This document shows positions 7,509-15,808 of a stretch of DNA of 24,021 bases, piece after piece; the first letter of the stretch is position 1; every line of letters starts with the position of its first letter. Source of the stretch: JAUVYV01 sp964394625 (lineage in GTDB: Bacteria > Planctomycetota > Phycisphaerae > Sedimentisphaerales > Anaerobacaceae). The notes beneath the pieces were generated by a model that did not search any database, was not told the origin of the DNA, and worked only from the letters and a program-made list of their open reading frames with translations. The position numbers and the translations under genes are program-made. The stretch spans positions 1-24,021 of the forward strand of contig CAYMYK010000015.1 in assembly GCA_964394625.1 (NCBI GenBank), given 5' to 3'.

Positions 7509-8921
7509 ATGATACGAGGCAAACAAACCATTCTCAGCAGACGTCACTTCCTCCGAAGCGCGGCAAAAGCAGCCGGATTTACTATCGTTGCTCCACAGGT
7601 CTTGGCCGGCAGCGGACGCACCTCACCAAGCGAAAGGCTCAACATCGCCGTCATCGGCGCCGGCGGCCAGGGAATCGTCAACGCAAAAGAATTGATGCAA
7701 TTTCCCGATGTGCAGATTGTTGCCCTCGCCGACCCCAACGAATCCAGCGACTACAGCGAATTCTATTTCGGCGGTACCGCAGGCCGCGAACCTGCTCGCC
7801 AGGTCATAGACGACTACTACGCACAAAACAAACCATCCGGAACCTACAAGGGCTGCGCCGCCTACGTCGATTTCTACGAAATGCTCGAAAAAGAATCCGA
7901 CATCGACGCCTGCCTCGTCGCCACAACGGACAACCTACACGCACTCGCATCGATGGCCGCCATACGAAAGGGACTGCACGTCTATTGCGAAAAGCCGCTC
8001 ACCAAGACCCTTTACGAAGCGCGTACTGTTGCCGAAGCCGCCGACAAATACAACGTCGCCACCCAGATGGGCAATCAGTATCAGGCCTCCGAGCAAACCC
8101 GCCTTCTCGCCGAATGGATTGCCGACGGCGCAATCGGCCCCGTCCGCAAAATACAGTTCTGGACCACCCGGCCCGGTGACGTCTGGCCACAGGGAATCGG
8201 CAGACCTACGGATAGCCCCCCTCTACCCAAAGGTCTCGACTGGGACCGCTGGTTGGGTCCCGCACGCCAAAGGCCCTATCACCCTCTATACCACCCCTTC
8301 AAATGGCGTGGCTGGCTCGACTTCGGAACCGGCACTCTCGGTGACATCGCATCACACCTCTTCGATGCTATATTCAGGGCCTTCAAACTCAAAGCCCCGA
8401 CAAGCATTGAGGCCTGTTCCACAGAACTAAACGGCGAAACCTACCCCCTCGCGTCACTGCTGACTTACGAATTCCCCGCCCGCGACGACATGCCCCCCCT
8501 GACCATCAAATGGTATGACGGCGGCCTCAGACCAACACGCCCCGATGACCTCGAGCAGGAACGCACCCTCCCCAAGCACGGTGCATTCATCCGCGGCGAA
8601 AAAGGCACAATTCTCTACGGCCTCGAACTCATCCGAATCATTCCTGAAACAAAAATGAAGGCCTACGAAACTCCACCAAAGACACTACCCCGCTCCCCCG
8701 GCCACCATCGCGAATGGATAAACGCCTGTAAAGGCGGCCCGGCGCCCGGCTCCAATTTCTCCTTCGCAGGCCCACTCGTCGAAACCGTCCTGCTCGGCAA
8801 CGTCGCCCTGCGCTTTCCCGACAAGAAACTTAAATGGGACGGGCCAAATATGAAAATTACCAATGTTCCTGAGGCGAATAAATACATCCACCGCCAATAC
8901 CGCGAGGGCTGGTCTCTATAA
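7509..8921 (+). CDS. Tat-exported Gfo/Idh/MocA-family oxidoreductase, second paralogue (470 aa)
   Basis: This is a close relative of the preceding gene with the same order of parts: Tat signal SRRHFLRSAAKAAGF (residues 10-24), cleavage near VLAGS, Rossmann motif VIGAGGQG, EKP at 161-163, the WRGWLDFGTGTLGDIASH region and the end REGWSL. The start at 7509 puts the twin arginines at the normal distance from the N-terminus and follows a GGGG stretch 7 bases upstream; a TTG at 7470 is also in frame but would add 13 residues before the signal. The gap to the previous gene is 39 bp. The two proteins are alike enough to be products of tandem duplication, yet differ in loops likely to shape the substrate pocket. 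Confidence 0.9.
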   Translation: MIRGKQTILSRRHFLRSAAKAAGFTIVAPQVLAGSGRTSPSERLNIAVIGAGGQGIVNAKELMQFPDVQIVALADPNESSDYSEFYFGGTAGREPARQVIDDYYAQNKPSGTYKGCAAYVDFYEMLEKESDIDACLVATTDNLHALASMAAIRKGLHVYCEKPLTKTLYEARTVAEAADKYNVATQMGNQYQASEQTRLLAEWIADGAIGPVRKIQFWTTRPGDVWPQGIGRPTDSPPLPKGLDWDRWLGPARQRPYHPLYHPFKWRGWLDFGTGTLGDIASHLFDAIFRAFKLKAPTSIEACSTELNGETYPLASLLTYEFPARDDMPPLTIKWYDGGLRPTRPDDLEQERTLPKHGAFIRGEKGTILYGLELIRIIPETKMKAYETPPKTLPRSPGHHREWINACKGGPAPGSNFSFAGPLVETVLLGNVALRFPDKKLKWDGPNMKITNVPEANKYIHRQYREGWSL

Positions 8922-8938
8922 TTTCTCCGGGACCCAAA

Positions 8939-10378
8939 ATGGCAAAGATAAAAATAACCGCCCTGACCAATAACGAAATCCAGGACATACACAATGCCTC
9001 TCTCGCCATCCTCCGCGACACCGGAATTATGATTCACCACGACGAAGTGCTAAAGCTCCTCGGCCAGGCCGGCGCAAAAATCGACGAAACAAACAAAATC
9101 GCCCGACTCGGCGAAAAACTCGTCACCGATTCCATCGAAACTGCCGGCAAACAGTACACCCTGTACGGCCGTGACCCTAACAAAACCGCACGTTTCGGAT
9201 ATGGCGACTTTGTCCTTATGTCCAGCCCGGGTCAGTACCTCTGGCTCGACGCCAACAGCACCAAACGCCGCGCCGCCACAATCACTGACGCACAAAATGC
9301 AATCCGGCTCGGCGACTCCCTCGAAAATCTCACCATCGTCGGCTCGATGGCAAGCCCACAGGAAATCCCCGAATCCTTTCGCGAAGTATTCCTCACCGCT
9401 GAGCTTGTCAAAGGCACAACAAAGCCAACCCGCACCTGGATATACAACAGACGAACCGCAAAGTATATCCTCGAAATCTACCGTACCGTCGCCGGCGGCG
9501 AACGCTCCCTGCGCGACAAACCGATGGTCGAGACATTTATGGAGCCAATCAGTCCACTTCAGCTTCCCAAAGACGGCCTCGACATCGTCGTCGAATTTGT
9601 AAAGGCCGGTCAGCCCGTCAGCATCGGCCCAATGGCAATGACCTGCGGCACCGCGCCCGGGACGCTTGCCGGCACCCTCGCACAGGAAAATGCCGAAATC
9701 CTTGCCGGAATCGTTGTCACCCAGGTTCTCCGGCCCGGCACCGCCGTCACCTACGGCGGAATCCCGCACATTATGGACCCGCGAACCGGCATCTGTTCCT
9801 TCGGCTCTCCTGAGCAGGGCCTGATGGCTGTGGCAATGGTGCAGATGGCTCAGCTTTACGGCCTGCCCGTCTATGTCAACGTCAACCTCACCGACAGCAA
9901 ACTGCTCGACACACAGGCCGGTATCGAAAAAGTATCCTCTATGCTCATCGGCGCACTCGCCGGCGCCGACACATTCGGCCACACCGGCATCTGCGGAACC
10001 GACCACGCCGCATCCCTCGAATGGCTCTGGCTCGACAGCGAAATCGCAAACTACGTCAAACGAATCCTCCGCGGCTTCGAGATAAATCCCGAGACGCTCG
10101 CCACCGGCCTTATCAACTCCGTCGGGCCGAAGGGAAACTTCCTCGCTGAACCACACACCGCAGAGCACTTCCGCTCCGAGCTCTGGCTGCCGAATAACAC
10201 CTGGACGAGAGATACCTTCGACGCCTGGCAGAACTCCGGCGGCAAATCAATGACCGAGCGAATCCAAAGCGAAGTGAACCACGTCCTGACAACACACCAG
10301 CCCGAGCCAATCGACGAGGCGCTCGCAAAGGAGCTTGACCGGATTGTCGATTCTGCAAAACGCGAACTTGCCGTCTGA
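8939..10378 (+). CDS. MttB-superfamily corrinoid-dependent methyltransferase, non-pyrrolysine type (479 aa)
   Basis: The sequence matches the trimethylamine methyltransferase (MttB) superfamily along its whole length: an N-terminal IHNASLAILRDTGI, a central GPMAMTCGTAPGTLAGTLAQ and a later VNVNLTDSKLLDTQAGIEK. The superfamily moves a methyl group from an amine to a cobalamin-binding protein. Archaeal MttB carries pyrrolysine encoded by an in-frame TAG; this gene is uninterrupted and ends in TGA, so it belongs with the non-pyrrolysine members, one of which (MtgB) uses glycine betaine. There is no signal peptide. It lies 17 bp after one exported oxidoreductase gene and 14 bp before another, so it is clearly in the operon, although its ribosome binding site is weak. 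No corrinoid protein gene is in the window. The substrate is unknown. Confidence 0.88.
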   Translation: MAKIKITALTNNEIQDIHNASLAILRDTGIMIHHDEVLKLLGQAGAKIDETNKIARLGEKLVTDSIETAGKQYTLYGRDPNKTARFGYGDFVLMSSPGQYLWLDANSTKRRAATITDAQNAIRLGDSLENLTIVGSMASPQEIPESFREVFLTAELVKGTTKPTRTWIYNRRTAKYILEIYRTVAGGERSLRDKPMVETFMEPISPLQLPKDGLDIVVEFVKAGQPVSIGPMAMTCGTAPGTLAGTLAQENAEILAGIVVTQVLRPGTAVTYGGIPHIMDPRTGICSFGSPEQGLMAVAMVQMAQLYGLPVYVNVNLTDSKLLDTQAGIEKVSSMLIGALAGADTFGHTGICGTDHAASLEWLWLDSEIANYVKRILRGFEINPETLATGLINSVGPKGNFLAEPHTAEHFRSELWLPNNTWTRDTFDAWQNSGGKSMTERIQSEVNHVLTTHQPEPIDEALAKELDRIVDSAKRELAV

Positions 10379-10392
10379 AAGGAAATACTCAA

Positions 10393-11763
10393 ATGAAAGA
10401 CCGCAAAAAAAACTCGAACAATACTCATATAATGTCACGGAGGCGATTCGTAAGAAACGCCGCTTCCGTCGCAGCATTCACTATCGTCCCTCGCTACGTC
10501 CTGGCTGGTTCAGGCCAAACACCACCCAGCGAGAAAATCAACCTCGCATCCATTGCCTCAGGTGGACAGGCCAAATGGGACCTCGAACAGCTAAAAGACC
10601 TCGTCAATATTGTTGCACTCTGCGATGTGGACGATGAGAGGGCAGCCGATAAATACAACGAGTATCCCGATGCGCCAAAGTACAAGGACTTTCGCATCAT
10701 GCTCGATAAAGAGGACAAGAACATCGACGCCGTGCTCGTAGCCACCCCCGACCATACTCACGCCGTCGCTACAATGGCCGCCATCAAACACGACAAGCAC
10801 GTCTATTGCGAAAAACCCCTCACAAACACCGTTTACGAGGCCCGTAAAATCGCCGAAGCCGCCCGAAAAGCCGGCGTCGCCACACAAATGGGTAACCAGG
10901 GTATGGCCTTCGAGGGCAACCGTCTCATCAACGAATGGCTCGCCGACGGCGCTATCGGCGATGTCTATGAAGTTCACGCCTGGTCCGACAGGCCGACACA
11001 CAATGGAATGTTATTCTGGCCGCAGGGCATCGACCGACCGAAAGATACCCCGCCTGTTCCACCAACTCTCGACTGGGACCTCTGGCTCGGCCCGGCCCCG
11101 CATAGACCCTATAATCCCGCCTATGTCCCCTTCAGGTGGCGCGGCTGGTGGGACTTCGGCTCAGGCGGACTCGGTGATATGGGAATTCATAACCTCGCCC
11201 CCGCATTCTCCGCACTCAAACTAAAAGCACCAACAAGCGTATATGCCAGCTCGACACTCGTGAACAGCGAGACACTGCCCCTGGCCTGTATTGTCCACTA
11301 TCAGTTCCCCGCCCGCGAGGGATTCGGCCCGCTTAAACTCCACTGGTACGATGGCGGACTGCTGCCGGCCCGGCCCGACGAGCTTGAAGAAAACAGAAAA
11401 CTCGACCCCGAAGACGGACTCATCTTCGTCGGCGACAAGGGGACAATGCTCGTTACCGGCTGGGGCGGTGAAAGCCCGCGACTCATTCCCGAGTTGAAAA
11501 TGCGGCAATACAAACGGCCGCCAAAAACGCTCCCTCGCTCCATCGGCCATCACAAAGAATGGGTCGAGGCCTGCAAAGGCAACGGCACCACCCGCTCTAA
11601 CTTCGACTTCGCCGGGCCTCTAACCGAAGCCGTCCTGCTCGGCACAATCGCCGTCCGAACCGGTGAAAAACTAAACTGGGATTCCCAAAACCTTAAAATC
11701 ACAAACGTCCCCGACGCCAACAAATATATCCACCGCCAATACCGCCCCGGCTGGACCCTCTAA
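10393..11763 (+). CDS. Tat-exported Gfo/Idh/MocA-family oxidoreductase, third paralogue (456 aa)
   Basis: It begins with a Tat signal (MSRRRFVRNAASVAAF, residues 14-29) preceded by a 13-residue polar extension, then cleavage near VLAGS. The EKP motif is at about 140-142 and the family stretch WRGWWDFGSGGLGDMG is intact. It differs from its two paralogues in the Rossmann turn: where they have IIGVGGQG or VIGAGGQG it reads SIASGGQA, losing the first and last glycines of the pattern, so cofactor binding may be altered. It also lacks the roughly 20-residue insertion before the EKP region seen in the other two. The start at 10393 follows AAGGA at good spacing. It is the last gene of the operon and ends RPGWTL. 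Confidence 0.9.
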   Translation: MKDRKKNSNNTHIMSRRRFVRNAASVAAFTIVPRYVLAGSGQTPPSEKINLASIASGGQAKWDLEQLKDLVNIVALCDVDDERAADKYNEYPDAPKYKDFRIMLDKEDKNIDAVLVATPDHTHAVATMAAIKHDKHVYCEKPLTNTVYEARKIAEAARKAGVATQMGNQGMAFEGNRLINEWLADGAIGDVYEVHAWSDRPTHNGMLFWPQGIDRPKDTPPVPPTLDWDLWLGPAPHRPYNPAYVPFRWRGWWDFGSGGLGDMGIHNLAPAFSALKLKAPTSVYASSTLVNSETLPLACIVHYQFPAREGFGPLKLHWYDGGLLPARPDELEENRKLDPEDGLIFVGDKGTMLVTGWGGESPRLIPELKMRQYKRPPKTLPRSIGHHKEWVEACKGNGTTRSNFDFAGPLTEAVLLGTIAVRTGEKLNWDSQNLKITNVPDANKYIHRQYRPGWTL

Positions 11764-11912
11764 TCCCAACAGCGTTGTTTCACACTCAAAAAACTCGCCC
11801 GGCCTTCTTCATGCAGCGAACAATCCTGCTCTCTGACTATAATCACCCCTTCATCCTGCCGGAGAGCTCGCTCGAACACCTGAATATTTGCAACGCATTT
11901 GGCCATTATTTT

Positions 11913-11921
11913 TGATATAAT
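11913..11921 (+). promoter_or_regulatory. Extended -10 promoter before rpoN
   Basis: TGATATAAT is an extended -10 element (TGnTATAAT) 54 bases before the rpoN start codon. No -35 hexamer sits at normal spacing (a TTGCAA at 11888 is 22 bases away), which is typical of extended -10 promoters. The rest of the 212-bp gap after the oxidoreductase operon shows no clear terminator. Confidence 0.45.
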
Positions 11922-11975
11922 AGAACACATCGAAAAATAGAAAAACTCGAACTAAAAAGACCGCCGGGCATAGAT

Positions 11976-13436
11976 ATGAAACTACAAATGCGAGGACAGC
12001 TCCGGCTCGAGCAGAGAATGAAGCTCGCGCCGCACATGATTCAGTCTATGGAGATTCTCCAGCTTCCCATCCTCGCACTCCAGGAAAGAATCGAACAGGA
12101 GCTAAACACCAATCCCGTCCTCGAAATTGAGGAAGCCCCGGACAGCGAAGACCTCGCCGCACCCGAAAAAACACCTGCCGAAGCTGACCTCGACGAAGCC
12201 CTTCCCGCTGAACGGGCCGAAGACTTCAAACGCATCGAAAACCTCGACGACGAATACAAAGACTATATCGACCGGGCGGGCGCCTTCCAGCCACGCCCGA
12301 GAACCGACGAACCGGACGCAAAACTCGAAGCAATCAAAAACACCGCCGCTCCGGCCCAGTCTCTGCACGAATACCTCGAAGACCAGTGGCGGCTCGTCGA
12401 AGCGCCCGAACCGGTCAAAATCGCCGGCTCGCTCATCATCGACTACATCGACTCTCGCGGATACCTCTCCGTCCGGCTCGAACAGCTACACAACAAAGAC
12501 AGAAAAGACTTTACCCTCGACGACCTCAACAGCGCCCTGTCTCTCGTCCAGAAGCTCGACCCGACCGGCGTCGGCGCCCGAGACCTCAGAGAGTGCCTGC
12601 TCATCCAGCTCGACCAGAGCCCCGACGATGTCTCATTTGAAAGAAAGCTCATCGCCGAGCATATGAACGAGCTGCTCGAAAACCGCCTGCCCGACATCGC
12701 AAAAAAAATGGGCTGCTCCACCGAGCAAATCAACCACGCCGTCGAACGCCTCAGCCGGCTCGACACATCACCCGGCCTGCAGATAGGTCCGTCCGAAAAC
12801 CACCACATCTCCGCCGATGTCATCGTTGAATATGACGAAGAAACTTCCGACTACTCCGTCCGGCTCACCGACTCGGCCCTGCCCCGACTACGCGTCAGTG
12901 ACTACTACTGCAAAATGATAAAGGACAACCGAACCAACGAAAAAACAAAACACTTCCTGCAAAATAATATCCGCTCGGCTAAGTGGCTCATCGACGCCGT
13001 CGAACAGCGAAAAAACACCCTTCTGAAAGTTGCAACGGCAATCGTCAAATACCAGAAAGTATTCTTCGACAAAGGCCCACTGCACCTCAAACCACTGCCT
13101 ATGGCAAAAATCGCCGACGAGGTCGGCGTCCACCTCGCAACCGTCTCCCGCGCCGTCTCAGGAAAATACCTCCGGTGCTCCTTCGGCATAATACCGCTTA
13201 GAAAATTCTTCTCCGGCGGCATCGAAGACGCCAACGGAAACGAAAAAAGCTGGGAAGCCGTCCGCGCCAAACTACGGCAAATCATCGACTCCGAAGATAA
13301 GGCCAATCCTCTCACCGACGGCCTGATAAGAAAAAAACTCGCCGAAAACGGCATCGAAAAGCTCGCCCGCCGAACCGTTGCAAAGTACCGAAAAATCCTC
13401 AATATCCCAACCGCCCGCCTCCGAAAAAAATACTGA
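11976..13436 (+). CDS. rpoN: RNA polymerase sigma-54 factor RpoN (486 aa)
   Basis: Sigma-54 directs RNA polymerase to -24/-12 promoters and needs AAA+ activators to open DNA. All three regions are visible. Region I is a Gln/Leu-rich N-terminus (LRLEQRMKLAPHMIQSMEILQLP). An acidic linker runs from about residue 48 to 110. The core-binding and helix-turn-helix region includes IADEVGVHLATVSRAVSGKY. The RpoN box ARRTVAKYR is at about 464-472, close to the C-terminus as expected. Length is normal. The start at 11976 has a weak ribosome binding site but gives the conserved beginning. It stands alone between the oxidoreductase operon and a split membrane protein gene; common rpoN neighbours such as hpf or ptsN are absent. 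I did not find a convincing sigma-54 promoter elsewhere in the window. Confidence 0.95.
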   Translation: MKLQMRGQLRLEQRMKLAPHMIQSMEILQLPILALQERIEQELNTNPVLEIEEAPDSEDLAAPEKTPAEADLDEALPAERAEDFKRIENLDDEYKDYIDRAGAFQPRPRTDEPDAKLEAIKNTAAPAQSLHEYLEDQWRLVEAPEPVKIAGSLIIDYIDSRGYLSVRLEQLHNKDRKDFTLDDLNSALSLVQKLDPTGVGARDLRECLLIQLDQSPDDVSFERKLIAEHMNELLENRLPDIAKKMGCSTEQINHAVERLSRLDTSPGLQIGPSENHHISADVIVEYDEETSDYSVRLTDSALPRLRVSDYYCKMIKDNRTNEKTKHFLQNNIRSAKWLIDAVEQRKNTLLKVATAIVKYQKVFFDKGPLHLKPLPMAKIADEVGVHLATVSRAVSGKYLRCSFGIIPLRKFFSGGIEDANGNEKSWEAVRAKLRQIIDSEDKANPLTDGLIRKKLAENGIEKLARRTVAKYRKILNIPTARLRKKY

Positions 13437-13611
13437 AGACACAATTCATGTTATCACGTTTTTAATTCGTAGGTTCATTAAGGAATTAGTAGATTCACGT
13501 CCAGTAGGGCATATAATCCATATCCATCCTTAGTTCCCCTCCCCGACCACCGGTCATTCGATTCAGAGACAGAAAATATAAATCCTTGATTTATAAAGCC
13601 GTTTTGTGAAA

Positions 13612-13623
13612 ATCTTGCAAGAT
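13612..13623. repeat. 12-bp palindrome ATCTTGCAAGAT
   Basis: It is a perfect palindrome 50 bases before the next gene start and overlaps a possible -35 (TTGCAA). It may be an operator for that gene or chance. Nothing else notable is visible in the 13437-13672 gap. Confidence 0.3.
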
Positions 13624-13672
13624 ACTGAAAATTATATTATAGCTGTCTGTATTATCCGGCAGCATTCGATTG

Positions 13673-14275
13673 ATGAGAAACAAGAAATCAAACAATCTAA
13701 TAGCCCTCTCGGCATTCTTCCTGCTCCTTGGAGCAATTGGATGGTTTTTGCCCTTCGGCGGCTGGCCTTCTGACCCGCATACACAAGCACCCAACAGCGA
13801 ACCGCATGGAATTGCACTGGATAGTAAAGGAAACATTTACTGCGGTTCTAAATTCTACGGAAGAGTGCAAAAATATTATCCCAATGGCCGTTTCTCGCTT
13901 GGTTTTGATACTAAAGGCGGAACCGGTCGTGGAAGCGACTTCGGCTTTCATATTAACGAGAAAGACCAGCTCTGTATTACAGTCTCAAGTATTTCAAAAG
14001 ACAACAAGGGTGCTGTACATCACCTTCGAGTTTACGATGAGCAAGGCACATTGATAAACTCTGAAAGAAGCGAAAGCGATAAGAGAAATTACACACACCG
14101 TATGAACAACATCATATCCGACTCGTCAGGAAACTTATATACTTTTAAAGGGTTTTTGTTTCCGCGAGTGATAAAAGAGACTCCATCAAAACAAAAGCAT
14201 AACATCGTTACAACACCTGTCTGGCTATGGTTTATTAAGGCACCGTTTCCTGATTTAGCATTCTTTTTCATTTAG
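13673..14275 (+). CDS. Membrane-anchored NHL-like repeat protein, first part of a gene split by TAG (200 aa)
   Basis: The protein starts with a single hydrophobic segment (LIALSAFFLLLGAIGWFLPF, about residues 9-28), then a beta-propeller-like region with NHL-type signature HGIALDSKGNIYCGSKFYGRVQKY, and ends in a second hydrophobic segment (WLWFIKAPFPDLAFFFI). It stops at TAG (14273-14275), and the next open frame begins immediately in the same frame and is also hydrophobic. The natural product may therefore be one protein of about 374 residues with the stop inside a membrane helix. The ATG at 13673 follows a TTG; no good ribosome binding site is visible. The role is unknown. Codon use and lower GC differ from the flanking operons, which may mean a foreign or relaxed gene. 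Confidence 0.55.
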   Translation: MRNKKSNNLIALSAFFLLLGAIGWFLPFGGWPSDPHTQAPNSEPHGIALDSKGNIYCGSKFYGRVQKYYPNGRFSLGFDTKGGTGRGSDFGFHINEKDQLCITVSSISKDNKGAVHHLRVYDEQGTLINSERSESDKRNYTHRMNNIISDSSGNLYTFKGFLFPRVIKETPSKQKHNIVTTPVWLWFIKAPFPDLAFFFI

Positions 14276-14797
14276 ATGTTCGTGCTCATATTTTTTAGCT
14301 TTAAGGCCGATGCTGCAAAACTGTCGATTCCCGTAATCGACCTTATAGTTGATAAAAAAAGACTCACAAACCTTAGGAAATTCATATTTTGTGTTCTTTG
14401 CATCATGGGCATAGTGATTCTGTTGTGCATCACAATTTCAATCGGCCTGAACACCTATCCATTACTGGTAATCTTCGGCTTCCTCAGTTTTTCGGTGACA
14501 TTGGCAATAATTATGTTGCTGGCTTTCATCTGCGCAATACTTAGTGTATGGCGATATGTAAAAGTCGATTTCAAATCCTTGAAGGATTCAATGTTCGGGG
14601 CATCCTTGCAGACCAGGTTTGAAGCAGGAAAGTCTCTAAGGGCAATCAACGATCCTGTTTTGAACAAAATTGGGAAAATTGCCGGCAAAATAGGCTTGTT
14701 CTGTCTATTGGCCTGGTTCACGATTTTGGTGTTGGCAATTTGTGTGGTATTGTATTTAGACCACATAGGCATCTGGCGTGAGTTGATAGACAAATAG
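14276..14797 (+). CDS. Multi-pass membrane protein, second part of a gene split by TAG (173 aa)
   Basis: This reading frame begins with ATG directly after the TAG of the preceding frame and is in the same frame. It has about four hydrophobic segments: the first residues (MFVLIFFSF), then FIFCVLCIMGIVILLCITIS, a long one beginning LLVIFGFLSFSVTLAIIMLL, and LFCLLAWFTILVLAICVVLY. There is no ribosome binding site before its ATG; the bases upstream code for phenylalanines. Either ribosomes restart at TAG-ATG, or this is the rest of one gene interrupted by a nonsense change, or the base is a sequencing error. No family is recognised. It is more likely a fragment than an independent gene. Confidence 0.45.
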   Translation: MFVLIFFSFKADAAKLSIPVIDLIVDKKRLTNLRKFIFCVLCIMGIVILLCITISIGLNTYPLLVIFGFLSFSVTLAIIMLLAFICAILSVWRYVKVDFKSLKDSMFGASLQTRFEAGKSLRAINDPVLNKIGKIAGKIGLFCLLAWFTILVLAICVVLYLDHIGIWRELIDK

Positions 14798-15007
14798 CTC
14801 ACTCCAGTCCGTACAATTTCAATACCCAGACACACACAAAATCCTTACCTAAAACGAGAAATGAATCTGAGCAAACCTGCGCTAATCCGGCTAATCTGTG
14901 TTCTAAATCCTCAGCCTGACGATTATGTCCTCTTCACTCCAAATCGAATAACGTATTATCAACCCTCTCGAACCAGTCCAATAGCATACCTCCCGAAGTC
15001 ACTGCTT

Positions 15008-15790
15008 CTACTTAAGATCGTATGCGCTGTTGTCTTCCGATAGAAAACCAATCTTTACAAGACTGAACTCGTTGTATTTCTCGATTCGCTCTTTACTCTT
15101 CGTCTCAGTGTAAAGGTCCCTGACGCTGCGAACACTCCCGTCACAATACGCCACGTTTGTCATCTCCAAATGCCGATACCCCTGGGTCCCGGCATATCGC
15201 GACCCGTTCCCGAAATCCCTGTCAAGCTTGCCCGCCTGCGGCGACCGCATGTACTTGTTGGCGCCTGATTCAAACTCCCCGTCACCGAATATCGCAATGC
15301 TCGAAGGCCTCCGCAGCTCGGCCGCTGCGCTCGAGTTTGTCCCAATCAACGTCCCCATCACCGCAACCGTAAAACCGCCGATATAGCTCGCGTTGTAGTT
15401 ATACCCCGTGAACGGGTCCCCCGACGAGTTCGCACTGCCCTTGAAAGAAGGACACTGCTGCATCTCCGCAATCCCCTTGTCTTCCCAGAGATAACCGCAC
15501 TTGAACGACTCCAGCCGGCCCTGCTCAAACTTCTTGAAAAAGTCCCACTCATACGTACTGCTCAAATCATTGAAATCCATATGGCCGGCGAGTGGATAAT
15601 ACCCGTCGTTATTCGATACGTACACATCCGCCGCGATGACCATCTGCCGAAGACGGCTCAGACAAACCGTACGGCGCCCTGCCCGATGCGCACGACCCAG
15701 CGCTGGCATCAGGATAGCTAACAACAGCGCAATCACCCCGCTCACCACCACTAACTCAACCAACATCATGCCTCTGCGTCTCATCCGCAT
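15008..15790 (-). CDS. Type II secretion/pilin-like pseudopilin (260 aa)
   Basis: The N-terminus MRMRRRG then MMLVELVVVSGVIALLLAILMPAL is a type III/IV prepilin leader: basic residues, a cleavage Gly at position 7, Glu at position +5 of the mature protein and a hydrophobic helix. PilD-type peptidase would cut after the Gly. The body (CLSRLRQMVIAADVYVSNNDGYYPLAGH, then a YCDGSVRS stretch near the end) fits the large family of planctomycete pseudopilin-like proteins, which carry a similar DGSV motif near the C-terminus. It is the last gene of the cobalamin-riboswitch operon, starting 18 bp after the dockerin-type gene, with GAGG just before the start. ATG codons at 15790 and 15784 are both possible. 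Its partner and function are unknown; there is no secretion machinery in the window. Confidence 0.85.
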   Translation of the reverse strand: MRMRRRGMMLVELVVVSGVIALLLAILMPALGRAHRAGRRTVCLSRLRQMVIAADVYVSNNDGYYPLAGHMDFNDLSSTYEWDFFKKFEQGRLESFKCGYLWEDKGIAEMQQCPSFKGSANSSGDPFTGYNYNASYIGGFTVAVMGTLIGTNSSAAAELRRPSSIAIFGDGEFESGANKYMRSPQAGKLDRDFGNGSRYAGTQGYRHLEMTNVAYCDGSVRSVRDLYTETKSKERIEKYNEFSLVKIGFLSEDNSAYDLK

Positions 15791-15808
15791 ACACCTCGCT
15801 AACTTGCG

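Noticed and set aside
9050..10168. 372-codon open frame antisense to the MttB homologue
   Set aside because: Its amino acid pattern is the mirror of strong codon bias in the real gene; the plus-strand protein matches a known superfamily throughout.
14273..14275. TAG between the two membrane reading frames as a pyrrolysine codon
   Set aside because: The protein is unrelated to the methylamine methyltransferases that use pyrrolysine, no pyl genes are visible, and the MttB homologue here has no internal TAG. A nonsense change or restart is simpler.
14861..15043. 60-codon open frame on the plus strand
   Set aside because: It has no ribosome binding site, overlaps the pseudopilin gene's end and resembles no protein; it is probably chance.
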